64,000 nt of DNA, taken from contig NC_004432.1 of NCBI RefSeq assembly GCF_000011225.1, positions 248,001 through 312,000 on the forward strand, read 5' to 3'. The position numbers and the translations under genes are program-made. This document shows positions 1-11,345 of this stretch, one piece after another. Under the pieces are notes generated by a model. That model saw nothing but the letters and a program-made list of their open reading frames with translations. It was not told where the DNA came from and ran no database searches. The stretch's first letter is position 1. Each line of letters opens with the position of its first letter. Source of the stretch: Malacoplasma penetrans HF-2 (GTDB lineage: Bacteria > Bacillota_I > Bacilli_A > Mycoplasmatales > Mycoplasmoidaceae).

Positions 1-800
1 ACAACATATCAATGACAACATACAGTGGTTCTTTAAACCCATCTCAATTGTGAAATGAATATGTTAATAATCCAGCAGATTCAAAACTATTAAGTTATTT
101 AAATTTTCCAAACATTAATAATAAAACTAGTTTAGAAATTACTTGTAGTAATCAAGCAACTGCAGATAATGATGGATATTTAGATTTAAGTATTTCAATT
201 AAAGAAGGTACTCAAACTACATTATTTATTTCTGGTGATGGATACTTTACATATGATTCAACTGCTGTAACAGCATTTGAATCAATCCTTGGAAGTAGTA
301 GTTTTAGTGTTAGATGAACTATCAATAAAGCAAATACTAATTTCCAATGAATTGGAACTAATGGACAAGTTATTACAACTCAATCTTCAACTTATGTTGT
401 TAATTTAGAAAACCAAAGTTATACAGGTATTAATAAAGAAATGTATGCAGACCAAGTAAGCGAAGAAGATATAGATAAATTATTTTCTTTTGATGGTTAT
501 ACAATTGTTAATAAATCTATAAGTCCAAATGTATCTCAAGGTACATTAACAGTAATTATTAGTTTAAAACAATCTAATAGTGTTGACTCATCAATTGGTG
601 CTACTGAAACTAAAACTATTATCATTAATGGTTTTAAAGTAGATACAATGGATTCTACTAAATATATCTTCTATGCATTCATGGGAGTAATTGGAATTAC
701 AATAGTAACACTTGGAATCTTTTTAACAATGTTCATTATTAAAAAACATAAATATAAAAAAATTCCTAGAATTAATCAAATTAAAAAAATCAAAAGATAA
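1..800 (+). CDS. Membrane-anchored extracellular protein, C-terminal part (5' end outside window)
   Basis: The reading frame is open from the first bases of the window, with in-frame TGA read as Trp, and stops at TAA 798-800, so only the last ~265 residues are present. The visible part is Ser/Thr/Asn-rich and looks like beta-rich surface sequence. It ends with one hydrophobic segment (about YIFYAFMGVIGITIVTLGIF) followed by a short Lys/Arg-rich tail. That gives an outside domain with a C-terminal anchor and a cytoplasmic tail of ~25 residues. No catalytic motif is visible and I do not recognise the family; an adhesin or other surface antigen is possible. A hairpin terminator follows 18 bases after the stop. 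Confidence 0.8.
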
Positions 801-818
801 GAATAAAATTTTTAATTT

Positions 819-851
819 AATGACATCATTTTTTTAATGGTGTCATTTTTT
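819..851 (+). terminator. Intrinsic terminator after the surface-protein gene
   Basis: A 10-bp stem (AATGACATCA with TGGTGTCATT, one G-T pair) closes a short A/T loop and runs into a T tract. It separates the surface-protein gene from the replication cluster. Confidence 0.8.
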
Positions 852-977
852 ATTCATCTACTGAAAATACAATTGTGAAACCCATAAATTTATGTTATTT
901 TTGTATCAATAATTTACTTAAAAAAACTTTTTATTGTAACTTATAATTTATTTAAAGTATTTGGTTAAGGTATATAT

Positions 978-1250
978 ATGTTTTGAAATAAATCAAAAAA
1001 TAAAGATAAAGAAAATAAAAAATTACAAGAAGAAATAAATAGAAAGATGAAGGATAGTCATCTTACTAATGAAACAACATTAATAAATATTGATGATTTA
1101 AAAAGAGAGAATGAAGATACTTTAATTTACAATAAATATTCAAAACTTACTTATAATGAATTGTTATACAAAATGGAATATGAAGGACTAGAACAAAGAG
1201 AAAAAGAAATTATTTTAGCTATTATTAATGAAAGAAAAAAACAAAAATAA
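978..1250 (+). CDS. Small charged hypothetical protein, 90 aa
   Basis: ATG 978 follows AAGG about 9 bases upstream and the third codon is TGA (Trp). The product (MFWNKSKNKDKENK...) is very rich in Lys, Glu and Asn, has no membrane segment, and is probably largely helical. A later Met at 1047 would drop the first 23 residues. The gene overlaps the start of dnaE by 23 bp, so the two are translationally coupled and probably co-transcribed. I do not recognise a family. Confidence 0.6.
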
Positions 1251-4200
1251 TTTAACTCCATTAGTTCTAAATCTTAACACTTATTCACATTACAGTTTAC
1301 TAAGTTCATCTTTATCATTAGATCAAATCATAGAGTTTGCTATTAATGAAGAAAAAAAATATGTTTGTTTAACTGACACAAACCTTTATGGTGTAATTGA
1401 GTTTTATCTAAAATGTAAAGATAAAAACTTAATGCCTGTAATTGGTTTATCTATTAATTCACAATTAATAGAAAATACTAAATATGATTTTGTTTTGTTT
1501 GCCAAAAATAAAAAGGGATATTTAAATTTAGTTAAAATATCTTCTTTTTTAATGACTAATAATGATTTTAATTATGAAAATTATTTATCAGATTTATTCA
1601 TTGTAGATAAAAATGGAACATTTGATTTCAAAACAGATTCTAAAGTTTATTCTATTAATCCAAAAGATAAAAATGCTATTGCATTTAATGAAGCAAGATA
1701 CTTTAATAAAAATGATAAGAGAGTTTTTAATGCTTTACAAGCTATTAAAAACAATAGAACAGTATCAATTGATGAATTAGAAGAAGGGCAAGATTTATCT
1801 TTATTAACTGAATCTGAATCTGTTTCATTGTTTAATGATGTTCAAATTGAAAACTTAAATAATGAAATTAAAGAAGTTAATTTAGAAATTGAATTTGAAA
1901 AAAACAACATTATTAAATACCCAAATGAATCAAATTTAAGTGATAAAGCTTTATTACACAAATTCTGTATGGATGGATTGAATGAAAAGATTTTTAACAA
2001 GGAAATTGATTCAAATTCAAAAGATACATACATTGAAAGAATGGAATATGAATTACAAATCATTGATGATATGGGATTTAATGATTATTTTTTAGTAGTT
2101 CAAGATTTTATTAATGATGCTAAAAATAAAGGAATTCTAATAGGACCTGGAAGAGGATCTGCAGCTGGAAGTTTAATTGCTTACTTATTAGGAATTACAG
2201 AAATTGATTCAATTAAATATAACTTACTTTTTGAAAGATTTTTAAATCCTGGAAGAATTACTATGCCTGATATTGATATAGATATCATGGATATTAGACG
2301 TGATGAAGTTGTAGAATATTTATTTGAAAAATATGGATATGACCATGTTGCTCATATTATTACTTTCCAAAAAATTAAAGCTAAAATGGCTTTAAGAGAT
2401 ATTGGAAGAATTTTAAATATTGATTTAAAAATTATTAACTCAATTTGTAAGTCAATCACAAAAGATTTAGAAGAAGATTTAGCAAATGCTATTAATACTA
2501 AAAAATTACAAGATGCATATAAATCATATAAAGATTTATTTGATTTAGCAATTGGAATTATGGGCTGTCCTAGACAGGTTGGGATCCATGCAGCAGGGGT
2601 AGTTTTATCTCAAAAAGTATTAACAGATATTGTTCCAATTCAAACTAGTGTTAATGGTGAAATTACTACTCAATATTCAATGGATTATCTAGAAGATTTA
2701 GGATTAATCAAAATGGATTTATTAGGTTTAACTAATTTATCTACTATTAACCATGTTTGTAAATTAATCAAAATGAATCATGGTATTGAAATTAATTTAG
2801 CTAAATTAAATTTAGAAGATCAAAATGTATTTTTAGATCTACAACAAGGACACACATTAGGAATTTTCCAATTAGAATCTGAAGGAATGACTTCTGTAGT
2901 AAAACAAGTAAAACCAGTTTGTATAGAAGATATCTCAATTTGTTCTGCTCTATTTAGACCTGGTCCAATGCAAAACATTAAACCATTTGTAAGAAGAAGA
3001 GAAGGGTTTGAAAAAGTAGAATATATTGACGTTAAAAATAAAGACATCTTAGAACCAACTCATGGGATTATTGTTTATCAAGAACAAGTGATTAATTTAG
3101 TAAGAAGAATTGCTAATTTCTCATTATCAGAAGCTGATATGTTTAGAAGAATTATTTCTAAGAAAAAGGGTCATGAGTTAGACAATTTCAAAAAAATGTT
3201 TTTTGAAAATGCTTTAAAAAATGACTATACACAAGACCGATTAGAACAAATCTATAACTATATATATACATTTGCAGATTATGGGTTTAACCATTCTCAC
3301 TCAGTTGCATATTCATTAATTGGATACTGAATGGCATATTTAAAACACTACTATCCAATTGAATTTATGATCATTCTAATGACATTCTCAGAAAATGATA
3401 AAAACAAAATTGATTTATATGTAAATGAATGTAAAAGACTTAATATTAATATTAGAAAACCAGACATTAATATTTCTAACAAGAGTTTTGGTTTATATAA
3501 GAAGAACACAATTCTATTTGGTCTAAACTCTATTAAAGGAATAGGGGTAGAAACTTCTAAAAAAATTATTGAGATTAGAACTAATAATAAAGATAAAAAA
3601 TTTAGTGATTTCTGTGAAGCCATTAAAAAACTTTCATCAAATAAAGTTGGGATATCAACTTTAGAAACATTAATTAATGCAGGTACATTTGATGGTTTTA
3701 AACTTTCTAAAAAATACATGTTAGAAAATTTACCTATTATTGTTGATGCAGCTAGTAATTTAAAAGATGATGGTTCATTTCTTTTTGAACCAAGATTAAT
3801 AGATGTTGAAGGGGAAACAAATGCTGAAAAAGAAGCATTTAATAAAAAGGAAATTGAACTATTAGGATTAGATTTAAATGAGGATAATAATAATTTCTCA
3901 GATAAAAATGAACTTCTATATAAATACCCTGATATTAAACCAATTACTGAACCAATTACTAATGGAACTTTTAAAAGTATAGTTTTTATAAAATCTTATG
4001 AAATTAAAAAAACTAAAAAAAATACTGACATGTTAAGTCTTATGTTAGTTGATATTTTTAATAATAAAAAGAAAGTAATTAGTTTTAGTTCACACTTAAT
4101 TTCCAATATTGATTCTTTAGATTTTTCTAAAAAATATTTAGGAACTTTTAGAGGAACTACATTTGGACCAAACTTAACATTTTTAGATGAAGTGGAGTAA
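1228..4200 (+). CDS. dnaE: DNA polymerase III subunit alpha (DnaE type)
   Basis: This C-family replicative DNA polymerase has 990 residues, with one TGA (Trp) at 3328-3330. Recognisable parts are an N-terminal PHP-like domain (about residues 12-200), the palm with GPGRGSAAG (306-314), the PDIDIDI acidic motif (347-353) and the third catalytic Asp in KMDLLGL (Asp497), then fingers and an OB-like C-terminus. The PHP domain begins SHYSLLSS where active PHP domains carry an H-x-H motif, so its metal site looks lost. Mollicutes usually carry a PolC as well. It is followed 7 bp later by the 5'-3' exonuclease gene. The same order (dnaE, exonuclease, mutM, coaE nearby) occurs in M. genitalium, from memory. 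Confidence 0.97.
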
Positions 4201-4207
4201 TTAATTT

Positions 4208-5086
4208 ATGAAAAAGAAAGCTATCTTAATTGATGGAAACTCTTTAATGTTTAGAGCATATTATGGAACAATCAATCAAGTTGATTATTATATTAAAAAT
4301 AATTTAGAACCTACTAACGCTATTAAAACTATGATGCTAATCATTTTTAAATTATTAACAACTAATAATTATGATTATGCTGTGATTGCATTTGACCATA
4401 AGGATAAGAATTTTAGAAAAGAAGAGTTAGAAGACTATAAGGGAACTAGAAAAAAAACTCCAGATCATTTAATTTCTCAAATTGAACCAATTAAAGAAAT
4501 CATGTCATATTTTGGTTTAAATGTTTATTGTGTTTCTGGTATTGAAGCAGATGATGTTGTAGGAAGTGCTTCAAAATTACTAACTGATAATGATGTGTAT
4601 TGCGAAATCTATTCTTCAGATAATGACTTATTACAATTGGTTAATGAAAAAGCTAATGTAATTCAACTTAAAAAAGGAATTGATGAAACAATAACTTATA
4701 CTCAAGAAAACTTCTCTAATTTATTTTATGGATTACAACCTGCACAAATTCCAGATTATAAGGGAATTAGTGGAGACAGTTCTGATAACCTTCCAGGAAT
4801 TAAAGGTCTTGGTAATAAAACTGCAATTGATTTATTACAAAAATATAAATCATTGGAATCAATTTATGAAAATTTAGATTTTATTACATCTAATAGTGTA
4901 AAAACTAAATTATTAGCTGGGAAAGAAATTGGTTTAAAATGTAAGAAACTTGCAACAATATTAGTGAATTATTTTGATGATAAAAAAATTGATGAATTTG
5001 CTTTTAAAGGAATGGACCAAGAAAAAATAAAAGATATAATAAATAAATATCATTTTAGTGGTTTTAAAAAATACATAGGAGAATAA
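4208..5086 (+). CDS. Stand-alone 5'-3' exonuclease (PolA N-domain type)
   Basis: The 292-residue protein is the size of the PolI 5'-3' exonuclease domain alone, with no polymerase domain. It starts IDGNSLMFRAYYG, carries the acidic clusters AFDHKD and GIEADDVVG and the second metal site YSSDNDLLQL, and has the helix-hairpin-helix GISGDSSDNLPGIKGLG near residues 185-200. Its role is removal of RNA primers and flaps during Okazaki maturation and repair. Loss of the polymerase part is usual in mycoplasmas. It sits between dnaE and mutM with near-zero spacing, so one transcript is likely. Confidence 0.95.
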   Translation: MKKKAILIDGNSLMFRAYYGTINQVDYYIKNNLEPTNAIKTMMLIIFKLLTTNNYDYAVIAFDHKDKNFRKEELEDYKGTRKKTPDHLISQIEPIKEIMSYFGLNVYCVSGIEADDVVGSASKLLTDNDVYCEIYSSDNDLLQLVNEKANVIQLKKGIDETITYTQENFSNLFYGLQPAQIPDYKGISGDSSDNLPGIKGLGNKTAIDLLQKYKSLESIYENLDFITSNSVKTKLLAGKEIGLKCKKLATILVNYFDDKKIDEFAFKGMDQEKIKDIINKYHFSGFKKYIGE

Positions 5087-5087
5087 G

Positions 5088-5921
5088 GTGCCAGAATTAC
5101 CAGAAGTACAAAGTGTTATAGATTCATTAAAAGAACAAGGTTGTTTGAATAGAACAATTACTAATATTGAATCTATAATGCCTAAAATTTTTAAAAATTG
5201 TAGTTATGAAGATTTTACTCATTACATAATTAATGAACAAATTAAAGATATTACTAGAAAAGGTAAATATCTAATTTTTCATTTAACTAATGATAAAGTT
5301 TTTGTTGTCCATTTAAGAATGGAAGGAAAGCTATTTTTTGAAAAGACAGATTCTTCATATGACAAAAAACATGTACTGGTAAAAATTGAGATGGATGATT
5401 ATGAAATCAGATACCATGACACTAGAAGATTTGGAACCTTTACTATCTATAATGAAAATAACTATTTAGACTCTAAAGAAATAAAAAAACTAGGTTTAGA
5501 TCCATTAGAAGAAGAGTTTGACTGAAAATACTTAAAAAACAATATTAAAAAATCTAATAGAGCAATTAAAACTACATTATTAGACCAAGAAAATGTTTCA
5601 GGTATTGGTAATATTTATGCTGATGAAATATTGTTTGCTTCAAGTATCCATCCTGAAACTATAGCAAATAAATTAACAGATAATGATTTTAAAAAAATAG
5701 CTGAAAATTCAAGAATTATATTAGCTAAAGCTGTAGAAAATAAAGGAACAACTATTGCTACATATTTTTTTAAAAAAGAACAAAAAGGTGAATTTCAGAA
5801 ATTTTTAAAAGTTCACACTAAAAAAGATTTTGATTGTGTTAACTGTAAAAATAAAATCGTAAAAATAAAGGTAAATGGTAGAGGAACATATTTATGTTTA
5901 AAATGCCAAAAGAAGAAATAA
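5088..5921 (+). CDS. mutM: Formamidopyrimidine-DNA glycosylase (Fpg/MutM)
   Basis: The start is GTG 5088, chosen because the next residues are PELPEV, which places the catalytic N-terminal Pro and the Glu correctly. The product has 277 residues, one TGA Trp at 5523, and the SGIGNIYADEILF helix-two-turn-helix region. The C-terminal zinc finger is complete (C-x2-C ... C-x2-C: CVNCKNK and CLKCQ). It excises 8-oxoguanine and formamidopyrimidines and cuts the abasic site. It begins one base after the exonuclease stop and overlaps coaE by 28 bp. Confidence 0.96.
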
Positions 5922-6514
5922 ATCAGTCTAAATTAATTTGTGTTACAGGTTTTATGGGGAGTGGTAAAAGTACTTTTGTTAACTTTTTGAAACAAATGGG
6001 TTGTGAAACCTTTGTTGCAGATGAGTTTGTTCATAATTCTTATTTAAAGGGTAATATTGGTTATAAAATTATTAAAGATAATTTTGGTACTGATTATGTA
6101 AATGATGAGTGTGTTGATAGACCAAAATTAAGAGAATTAATCTTAAATAACCAAGAAAAAAAGTTTTTATTAGAAAAACTAATGAATAAAGTTATTTATG
6201 ACAAAATATTTGAATTAAAAAAAGAAAATAGACAAATTATTGTTGAATTAGGAACTTACTTATTTTTTGAAGAATATTTTAAAGATTTATTCTATAAAGT
6301 AGTAGTTGTAGATAGTTCAGACAAAAATTATAAAAAAAATAATTTTAAAAAATTTTCAAACATAGAAAAGTTTTCAACAAAACCTGTTGGAAACTTAGAA
6401 AACCCCCAAAAAGAAGGGGTTTTTTATACAGATTTTTTGGTTGGAAACTGTGGAAACCTGTTCGATTTAGAGTCAAAGGCAAAAGATTTTTTGAAGGTTT
6501 TAACTCATATTTAG
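5894..6514 (+). CDS. coaE: Dephospho-CoA kinase
   Basis: Phosphorylates dephospho-CoA at the 3'-OH, the last step of CoA synthesis. The P-loop TGFMGSGKST is at residues 18-27 and is followed by the substrate region ETFVADEFVH; 206 residues is the normal family length. ATG 5894 is used; ATG 5903 is an alternative. The part around residues 145-180, which usually carries the Arg-rich lid, is unusual (Lys/Phe/Asn-rich), and its DNA contains a strong terminator-like hairpin. The C-terminal GNCGNLFDLESK agrees with the usual 'N-g-n-l-x-L' end, so I do not think the gene is truncated. Confidence 0.85.
   Translation: MFKMPKEEINQSKLICVTGFMGSGKSTFVNFLKQMGCETFVADEFVHNSYLKGNIGYKIIKDNFGTDYVNDECVDRPKLRELILNNQEKKFLLEKLMNKVIYDKIFELKKENRQIIVELGTYLFFEEYFKDLFYKVVVVDSSDKNYKKNNFKKFSNIEKFSTKPVGNLENPQKEGVFYTDFLVGNCGNLFDLESKAKDFLKVLTHI
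6399..6425 (+). other. Terminator-like hairpin inside coaE
   Basis: AAAACCCC (6399-6406) pairs perfectly with GGGGTTTT (6416-6423) across a 9-base loop and runs into further T's. It has the form of an intrinsic terminator but lies in frame about 90 bases before the coaE stop. It is also one of the few G/C runs in this stretch. Whether it attenuates transcription is not known from sequence. Confidence 0.55.
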
Positions 6515-6665
6515 TAAACTTCTTTATGTGTAATCTTGTATTTAATTTCTTTTAGGAATTTATATGAGATGTACTTAAATTTGTTTTATATTTATGTTTT
6601 AAGACATAGATAGACATATTTAGTAGATTTTTGAAAATTATATAAATAATTGAGGGGGTCTAATT

Positions 6666-7922
6666 ATGTCTTTTCCTATGTCTTTTTATATTGATTCTGA
6701 ATATAAATACATTTATAAATCAGATTTCAATCCCAATGTTTTTTTAATGTCTAAATTGTATGCACCTTTCTTAAATAAAGAAGCTTTTCAGTTATACATT
6801 TTTATGTGTGAAGAATTGAGAAATTTTAGTAATACTAAATTTTATATCAATAGAGTAAGAGATATTTTAAGTATCTTAAATATCAAAGAATCAGACTTCA
6901 ATGATTTAAGAAATAATTTAGAATCACTTCAATTATTAAAAACTTATACAAGTGATAACAAGGTTTATTTTGAATTATTTGAACCTCTAAAATTTGATAA
7001 GTTTATAGAAAACAAACATTACAAAACTAATTTAGAAGAAAAAATTGGTAAAAATATGTTTGATAAATTAGTAGCTCAATATGGAGCAATTGAATTTACT
7101 GAAAGTCTTTCAGATATTTCAATTGATCCCAAAAAATATTTTGAAAGTAAAAATTTTAAAAAAGAAAATACTTTTAATTTTGAAATGCTATATCAAAAGC
7201 TATCAACTACTAGTAAATTCCACATCATTATTAGTGATGATGTTAAAAAAGAAATTGAATATTACTATACTGAACAAAATTTATCTTTTTTAGAAATTGA
7301 GAAATGTGTTTACAATTCTTTAATTAAAAATAAAAATGATTTTGAAATTAATTTAAATTTAATTCAAGTGGAATTAGAAAAATTAGCAGATAAATCAGTC
7401 CTTGATTTACAAGCAATTACTAAAATTAACCATTCTAATAAATTATTTATTGAAAAATTTTCAATTAGTGATTTAAACATTGTTTTTAAAAATTATAGAA
7501 ATTTAAAACCAGAACAATTTTTAACATCTTTAACATTAGAAGATTTAACTGAAACAGATTTTAAAATTATTAACACTTTAAGAAATAAGTATTTAATCTC
7601 TGAATCTTTAATTAATATTATGATTGATTTTTCAATTAGAAAAACTCACAATGAACTAAATGAAAAATATTTATATAAAATGGCTAAATCTTTTAACTTA
7701 GAAAATATTAGTTCTTTAAATGAAGCTTATGATTTCTTGTTTAATTGAGATAAAAAAGAAGTTAAAGAACCAAAAAAAGAAAGAAAATATAATAAGAGAA
7801 CTTACTCATCTAAAAAGAAAAAAGATGAAGATATATCTTTAGATAACGAATCATTTAATGAATTTAATAATAATATAGATGATGGTGAAGAAAGAGTTCT
7901 TATGATTGATTTGGAACTGTAA
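6666..7922 (+). CDS. Replication initiation/membrane attachment protein (Bacillus DnaB / DnaD-like)
   Basis: 418 residues with one TGA Trp at 7746. The N-terminal ~110 residues look like the winged-helix DnaB/DnaD type (EAFQLYIFMCEELRNF, then IESLQLLKTY-like strands). The rest is helical, and the C-terminus is a basic-then-acidic tail (RKYNKRTYSSKKKK, then DDGEER). This protein family helps load the replicative helicase at the origin. A strong GAGGGGGT ribosome site precedes ATG 6666. It lies directly before dnaI, as in Bacillus, which supports the assignment even though sequence identity is low. Confidence 0.75.
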
Positions 7923-7926
7923 TATT

Positions 7927-8910
7927 ATGAGAGAAGTCAAAAAGTCTAAAATAGAAAAAATAACAGATACTGATTTAAAAAATTTACATCAAGAGTTAGG
8001 AATTAATTCAGATGTAAATTCTTTAAAAAATGTATCTTTTCCTAAAAGTTTTTTGAATGGAATTAAAAATAATGAATTATTTAAAAACTGTGGAAAATTA
8101 TCCGATACTGATGTTAGTTTAAATGCAGTTCAACTTCAAAGAATAGTTAATGAAGAAGAAGAGTGTAAATTATCTTCAAGTGATGTTTGTCCATTTAATG
8201 GATATCATTTTGCAGTTGATAGAGATAAAGAAACTAACTTTTTAGTCTTTTATTATAGGATTTGTAAAAAACTAGAGACACAAGTTTTATATAGAGAAAA
8301 CCAAAAGAATTTTTTATACAACTCATATGCATTACTAAAACAATTTCCATCTTTAAAAAATGAGAACATTCAAACCTCAATTTCTAAAAATAATTTCTTA
8401 AAAGAATTTATGGATATATATAGAAATGATTTAAATTATGGGATTTACACCTATGGAGTTCAAGGTGTTGGTAAAACTCATTTTTTTAAATTGGTTTGCA
8501 ACAAAATTATTACTGAAAAAAAGAAACAAAGAACAGCAGCTTTAATTAGTATGGTTGATTTAGTTGAAACATTAAAAAATTCTTTTTCAGATAAGAATAA
8601 TCCTAAATATGAAAAAATCATTCAAGCTATTAATCGTGCAGACTTTTTGTTCTTTGATGATTTAGGAGCAGAATTTGCAACTGATTGATTCTATTCAAAT
8701 ATTTTTTTAAACATTTTAGATAATAGACTTTCAACTAATAAAGCAACATTTTTTAATTCAAATTTAAATTTCAAAGAATATGAAGAGAAAATATTAAAAA
8801 GTTGTAAAAATAAAGATCCCCATATAGCAAAAAGAATTATTGTTAGAATTAAAAGATTAGTAAATAATAAAGTTATAGAGATGAAAGATAAAAAGTTTTC
8901 TAGTTTATAA
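7927..8910 (+). CDS. dnaI: Helicase loader DnaI (AAA+ ATPase)
   Basis: 327 residues, one TGA Trp at 8686. Walker A is GVQGVGKTH (about 177-185) and Walker B is FLFFDDLGAE, followed by an IstB/DnaC-like C-terminal AAA+ fold. The N-terminal part contains CPFNGYHF and a later Cys, a remnant of or variant on the Cys-rich N-domain that contacts helicase. ATG 7927 is preferred to an in-frame TTG at 7906 because it lies 4 bases after the preceding stop. It acts with the upstream initiator and the helicase gene at 9827. Confidence 0.88.
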
Positions 8911-9094
8911 AGTAATGACAGAATTCTAAATTTATGGTTAACTTAATAATGGTTATTACAAAAAATAATTATGTTTTTAACTCAAATTTCAGTATAAGAA
9001 ATAAATGATTGACTAAGGGATTTATTTAGAATTTTTTACTCTTTAGTTATATACTATTAAACATATACAATAAATTATTAATAAGGTATTAATT

Positions 9095-9730
9095 ATGATT
9101 ACTTTTAAATCAACTGCTAAACAAAAATTTCGTATCGATTACAATAAACAATTTGTTATTGAACAACTTTTTGCAGATCCTAAAATGTTAGATGTACATG
9201 TTGAAAAAATTAGATCAGTATACAAAGATGCATCTGACAATTTCATTAGAAACCAAATTGACCACATCATCATTAAAGAAAATGCTTTTAATGAAGTAAT
9301 GAAATATTTAGTTGAATTATTTGAATTTACATATGATGAAACAGAAGTTGGTTCATTTAGAGATAAATTAAAAACAACTATGACAAACTTAAATGATTCT
9401 CAATGTGAAGATCTAGCAAGAAAGTTAATTCAAAAAGGTTTAATTTTTAAAGTTTTAGCAAGAGATAATAAATTAGAAGTTAGCGATGATGATGCTAAAA
9501 AATATTTAGAACAATATTACAAAACTACAAACAATTCTATTAATGAATTTTTAAACAATAATGAAAAGTTTGATGAAATTAAAGATATTATTTTAGAAGA
9601 AAAAATTACTCAATGAGTAATTAGCAAATTCAAAATATCTTTAACAATTCAAAACATTTTAAATAGACAAGTTCCAGTAAATGAAAATGCTGCACCTCAA
9701 GGACCAGCATTCCAAGGACCTAAGGCATAA
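9095..9730 (+). CDS. Trigger-factor C-terminal-domain-like protein
   Basis: 211 residues, TGA Trp at 9614. The helical body (ALARKLIQKGLIFKV-like helix, then a KLEVSDDDAKKYLEQYY segment and DIILEEKITQWVI) matches the layout of the C-terminal chaperone arms of trigger factor. There is no ribosome-binding or FKBP-type isomerase domain in this product. It ends with a short Pro/Gln/Gly tail (NENAAPQGPAFQGPKA), rather like a disordered tail. Its own terminator and ribosome site indicate separate expression. An alternative is an unrelated SurA-like helical protein. Confidence 0.5.
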
Positions 9731-9769
9731 TTTAAATTGCTATTAATTTGTTATTTTTTAAAAAAAGTG

Positions 9770-9797
9770 AAAAACAACTGTGTAAGTTGTTTTTTTA
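9770..9797 (+). terminator. Intrinsic terminator before helicase gene
   Basis: A perfect 10-bp stem (AAAAACAACT with AGTTGTTTTT) with a 5-base loop runs into a T tract. Confidence 0.88.
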
Positions 9798-9826
9798 ATT
9801 GGATAAAATAAAAAGGAGGTTCAAAC

Positions 9827-11260
9827 ATGAATAAGATTGATCAATTACTTTATAATGACGTAGATCAAAGTTATATTATTGAAATTGAAGATATTATAAT
9901 TTCTTGTGTTTTAAACAATGATGCAGATATTGATGAAATATTTTTACATCTTTCTCCTAAAGATTTTATTAAGCCAGAAAATAGAATTATTTTTAAAATT
10001 GCTATAGATTTTAGAGAAAACAATGAACCAATAGACTTCATTGCAATTGCAGACTACATTTCTAATGACAGTGACTTAAGCATTCACTTCAAAGATCATA
10101 AAAGATACCTATTAGATTTATCTTCTTCTCACACTTACTCTAAAAACCTTGAACAATATATTGAGATTATAAAAAATTCTTCTATTAAAAGAAGTATTAA
10201 CTCTTTTGCTGAAGAATTAAAAAATACTGATTTAGATTTAATTAATGCAAATGAAAAATTATGAGAGTTAGAAAAAGAATTCTCTAATATTGCGGGTTCA
10301 AAAAAAGGAAAGCAAATTTCTAGTATTCAAGAAATAATAGAAGAGTTCCATAAAAAACTTGAACTTATAAAAGAACAAAGTGATGATATTCAAGGCGTAA
10401 GAACTGGATATTCAAATATTGATAACTTAACTAATGGATTCCATAATGGTGATTTAGTAATTTTAGCTGCCAGACCTGGTATTGGTAAAACAACTTTAGC
10501 AATAAACTTTTTACTTAATATTGCAAAAAACCTTAAATTCAAAAATGAAGAGAACTCAAAAAATGAGAAGAAACAAAAACCACAATGTGTTTTAATGTTT
10601 TCTATTGAAATGGGTAAAGACCAAATTTGTCAAAGGCTTTTAACGAATTTAAGTCATATAAATCCTATGAGAAAAGATTTGAATCAAACTGAAGAATTAT
10701 CTATAATGGTAAGTTCAACTGAACTTAAAAAACTTCCAATCTATGTAGATGATTCAAGTGATTTAACGTTATTAGATATGCAATCAAAAATTAAACAATT
10801 ATCTAATACTATGGAAATAAAACTTATTGTTTTAGACTACCTTCAATTATTAAAATTATCTGATAGCAATAGAAGAGGTTTTAATAGACAACAAGAAGTT
10901 TCTGAAATTTCTAGAACATTAAAAAAATTAGCCAGACAATTCAATGTTCCTATAATTTCAATTGCTCAATTATCAAGAAGAATTGAGGAAAGAAAAGGTG
11001 GTCCAAATGCAAGACCAATGTTATCAGACTTAAGAGAATCTGGATCAATTGAACAAGATGCTGATATGGTTTGTTTTTTAAGTTATATTGATGACAATCC
11101 AGAAGAAGCAGAAGATGACAAAAATCTTGAGTCACAATTAAAGAGTAAAGTTCATGTTGAGTTTATATTAGCCAAAAACAGAAATGGACAAACGGGAATT
11201 TGTGAATTAATTTTTGATAAAACTATTAATACTTATTTTGAAAAAAATAATAAACATTAA
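9827..11260 (+). CDS. dnaB: Replicative DNA helicase DnaB
   Basis: 477 residues, TGA Trp at 10262; ATG 9827 follows a near-perfect AAGGAGG. The N-terminal helical domain (residues 1-130) and RecA-like domain are both present. Walker A ARPGIGKTT lies at about 215-223 and Walker B IVLDYLQLL follows, with the SQLSRRIEERKG and LRESGSIEQDAD motifs of DnaB. Between the P-loop helix and the next strand (MFSIEM) there is an extra Lys/Glu/Asn-rich insertion of about 20 residues. In M. genitalium dnaB is also followed by lipoprotein/hypothetical genes and ung, from memory. Confidence 0.96.
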
Positions 11261-11345
11261 AATTTATCAATATTGTAATTAATATTTAGATTTTATATTT
11301 AAAATTATCTTAGTTGTTTTCAAATTCAAATATATGAGGAAGAGA

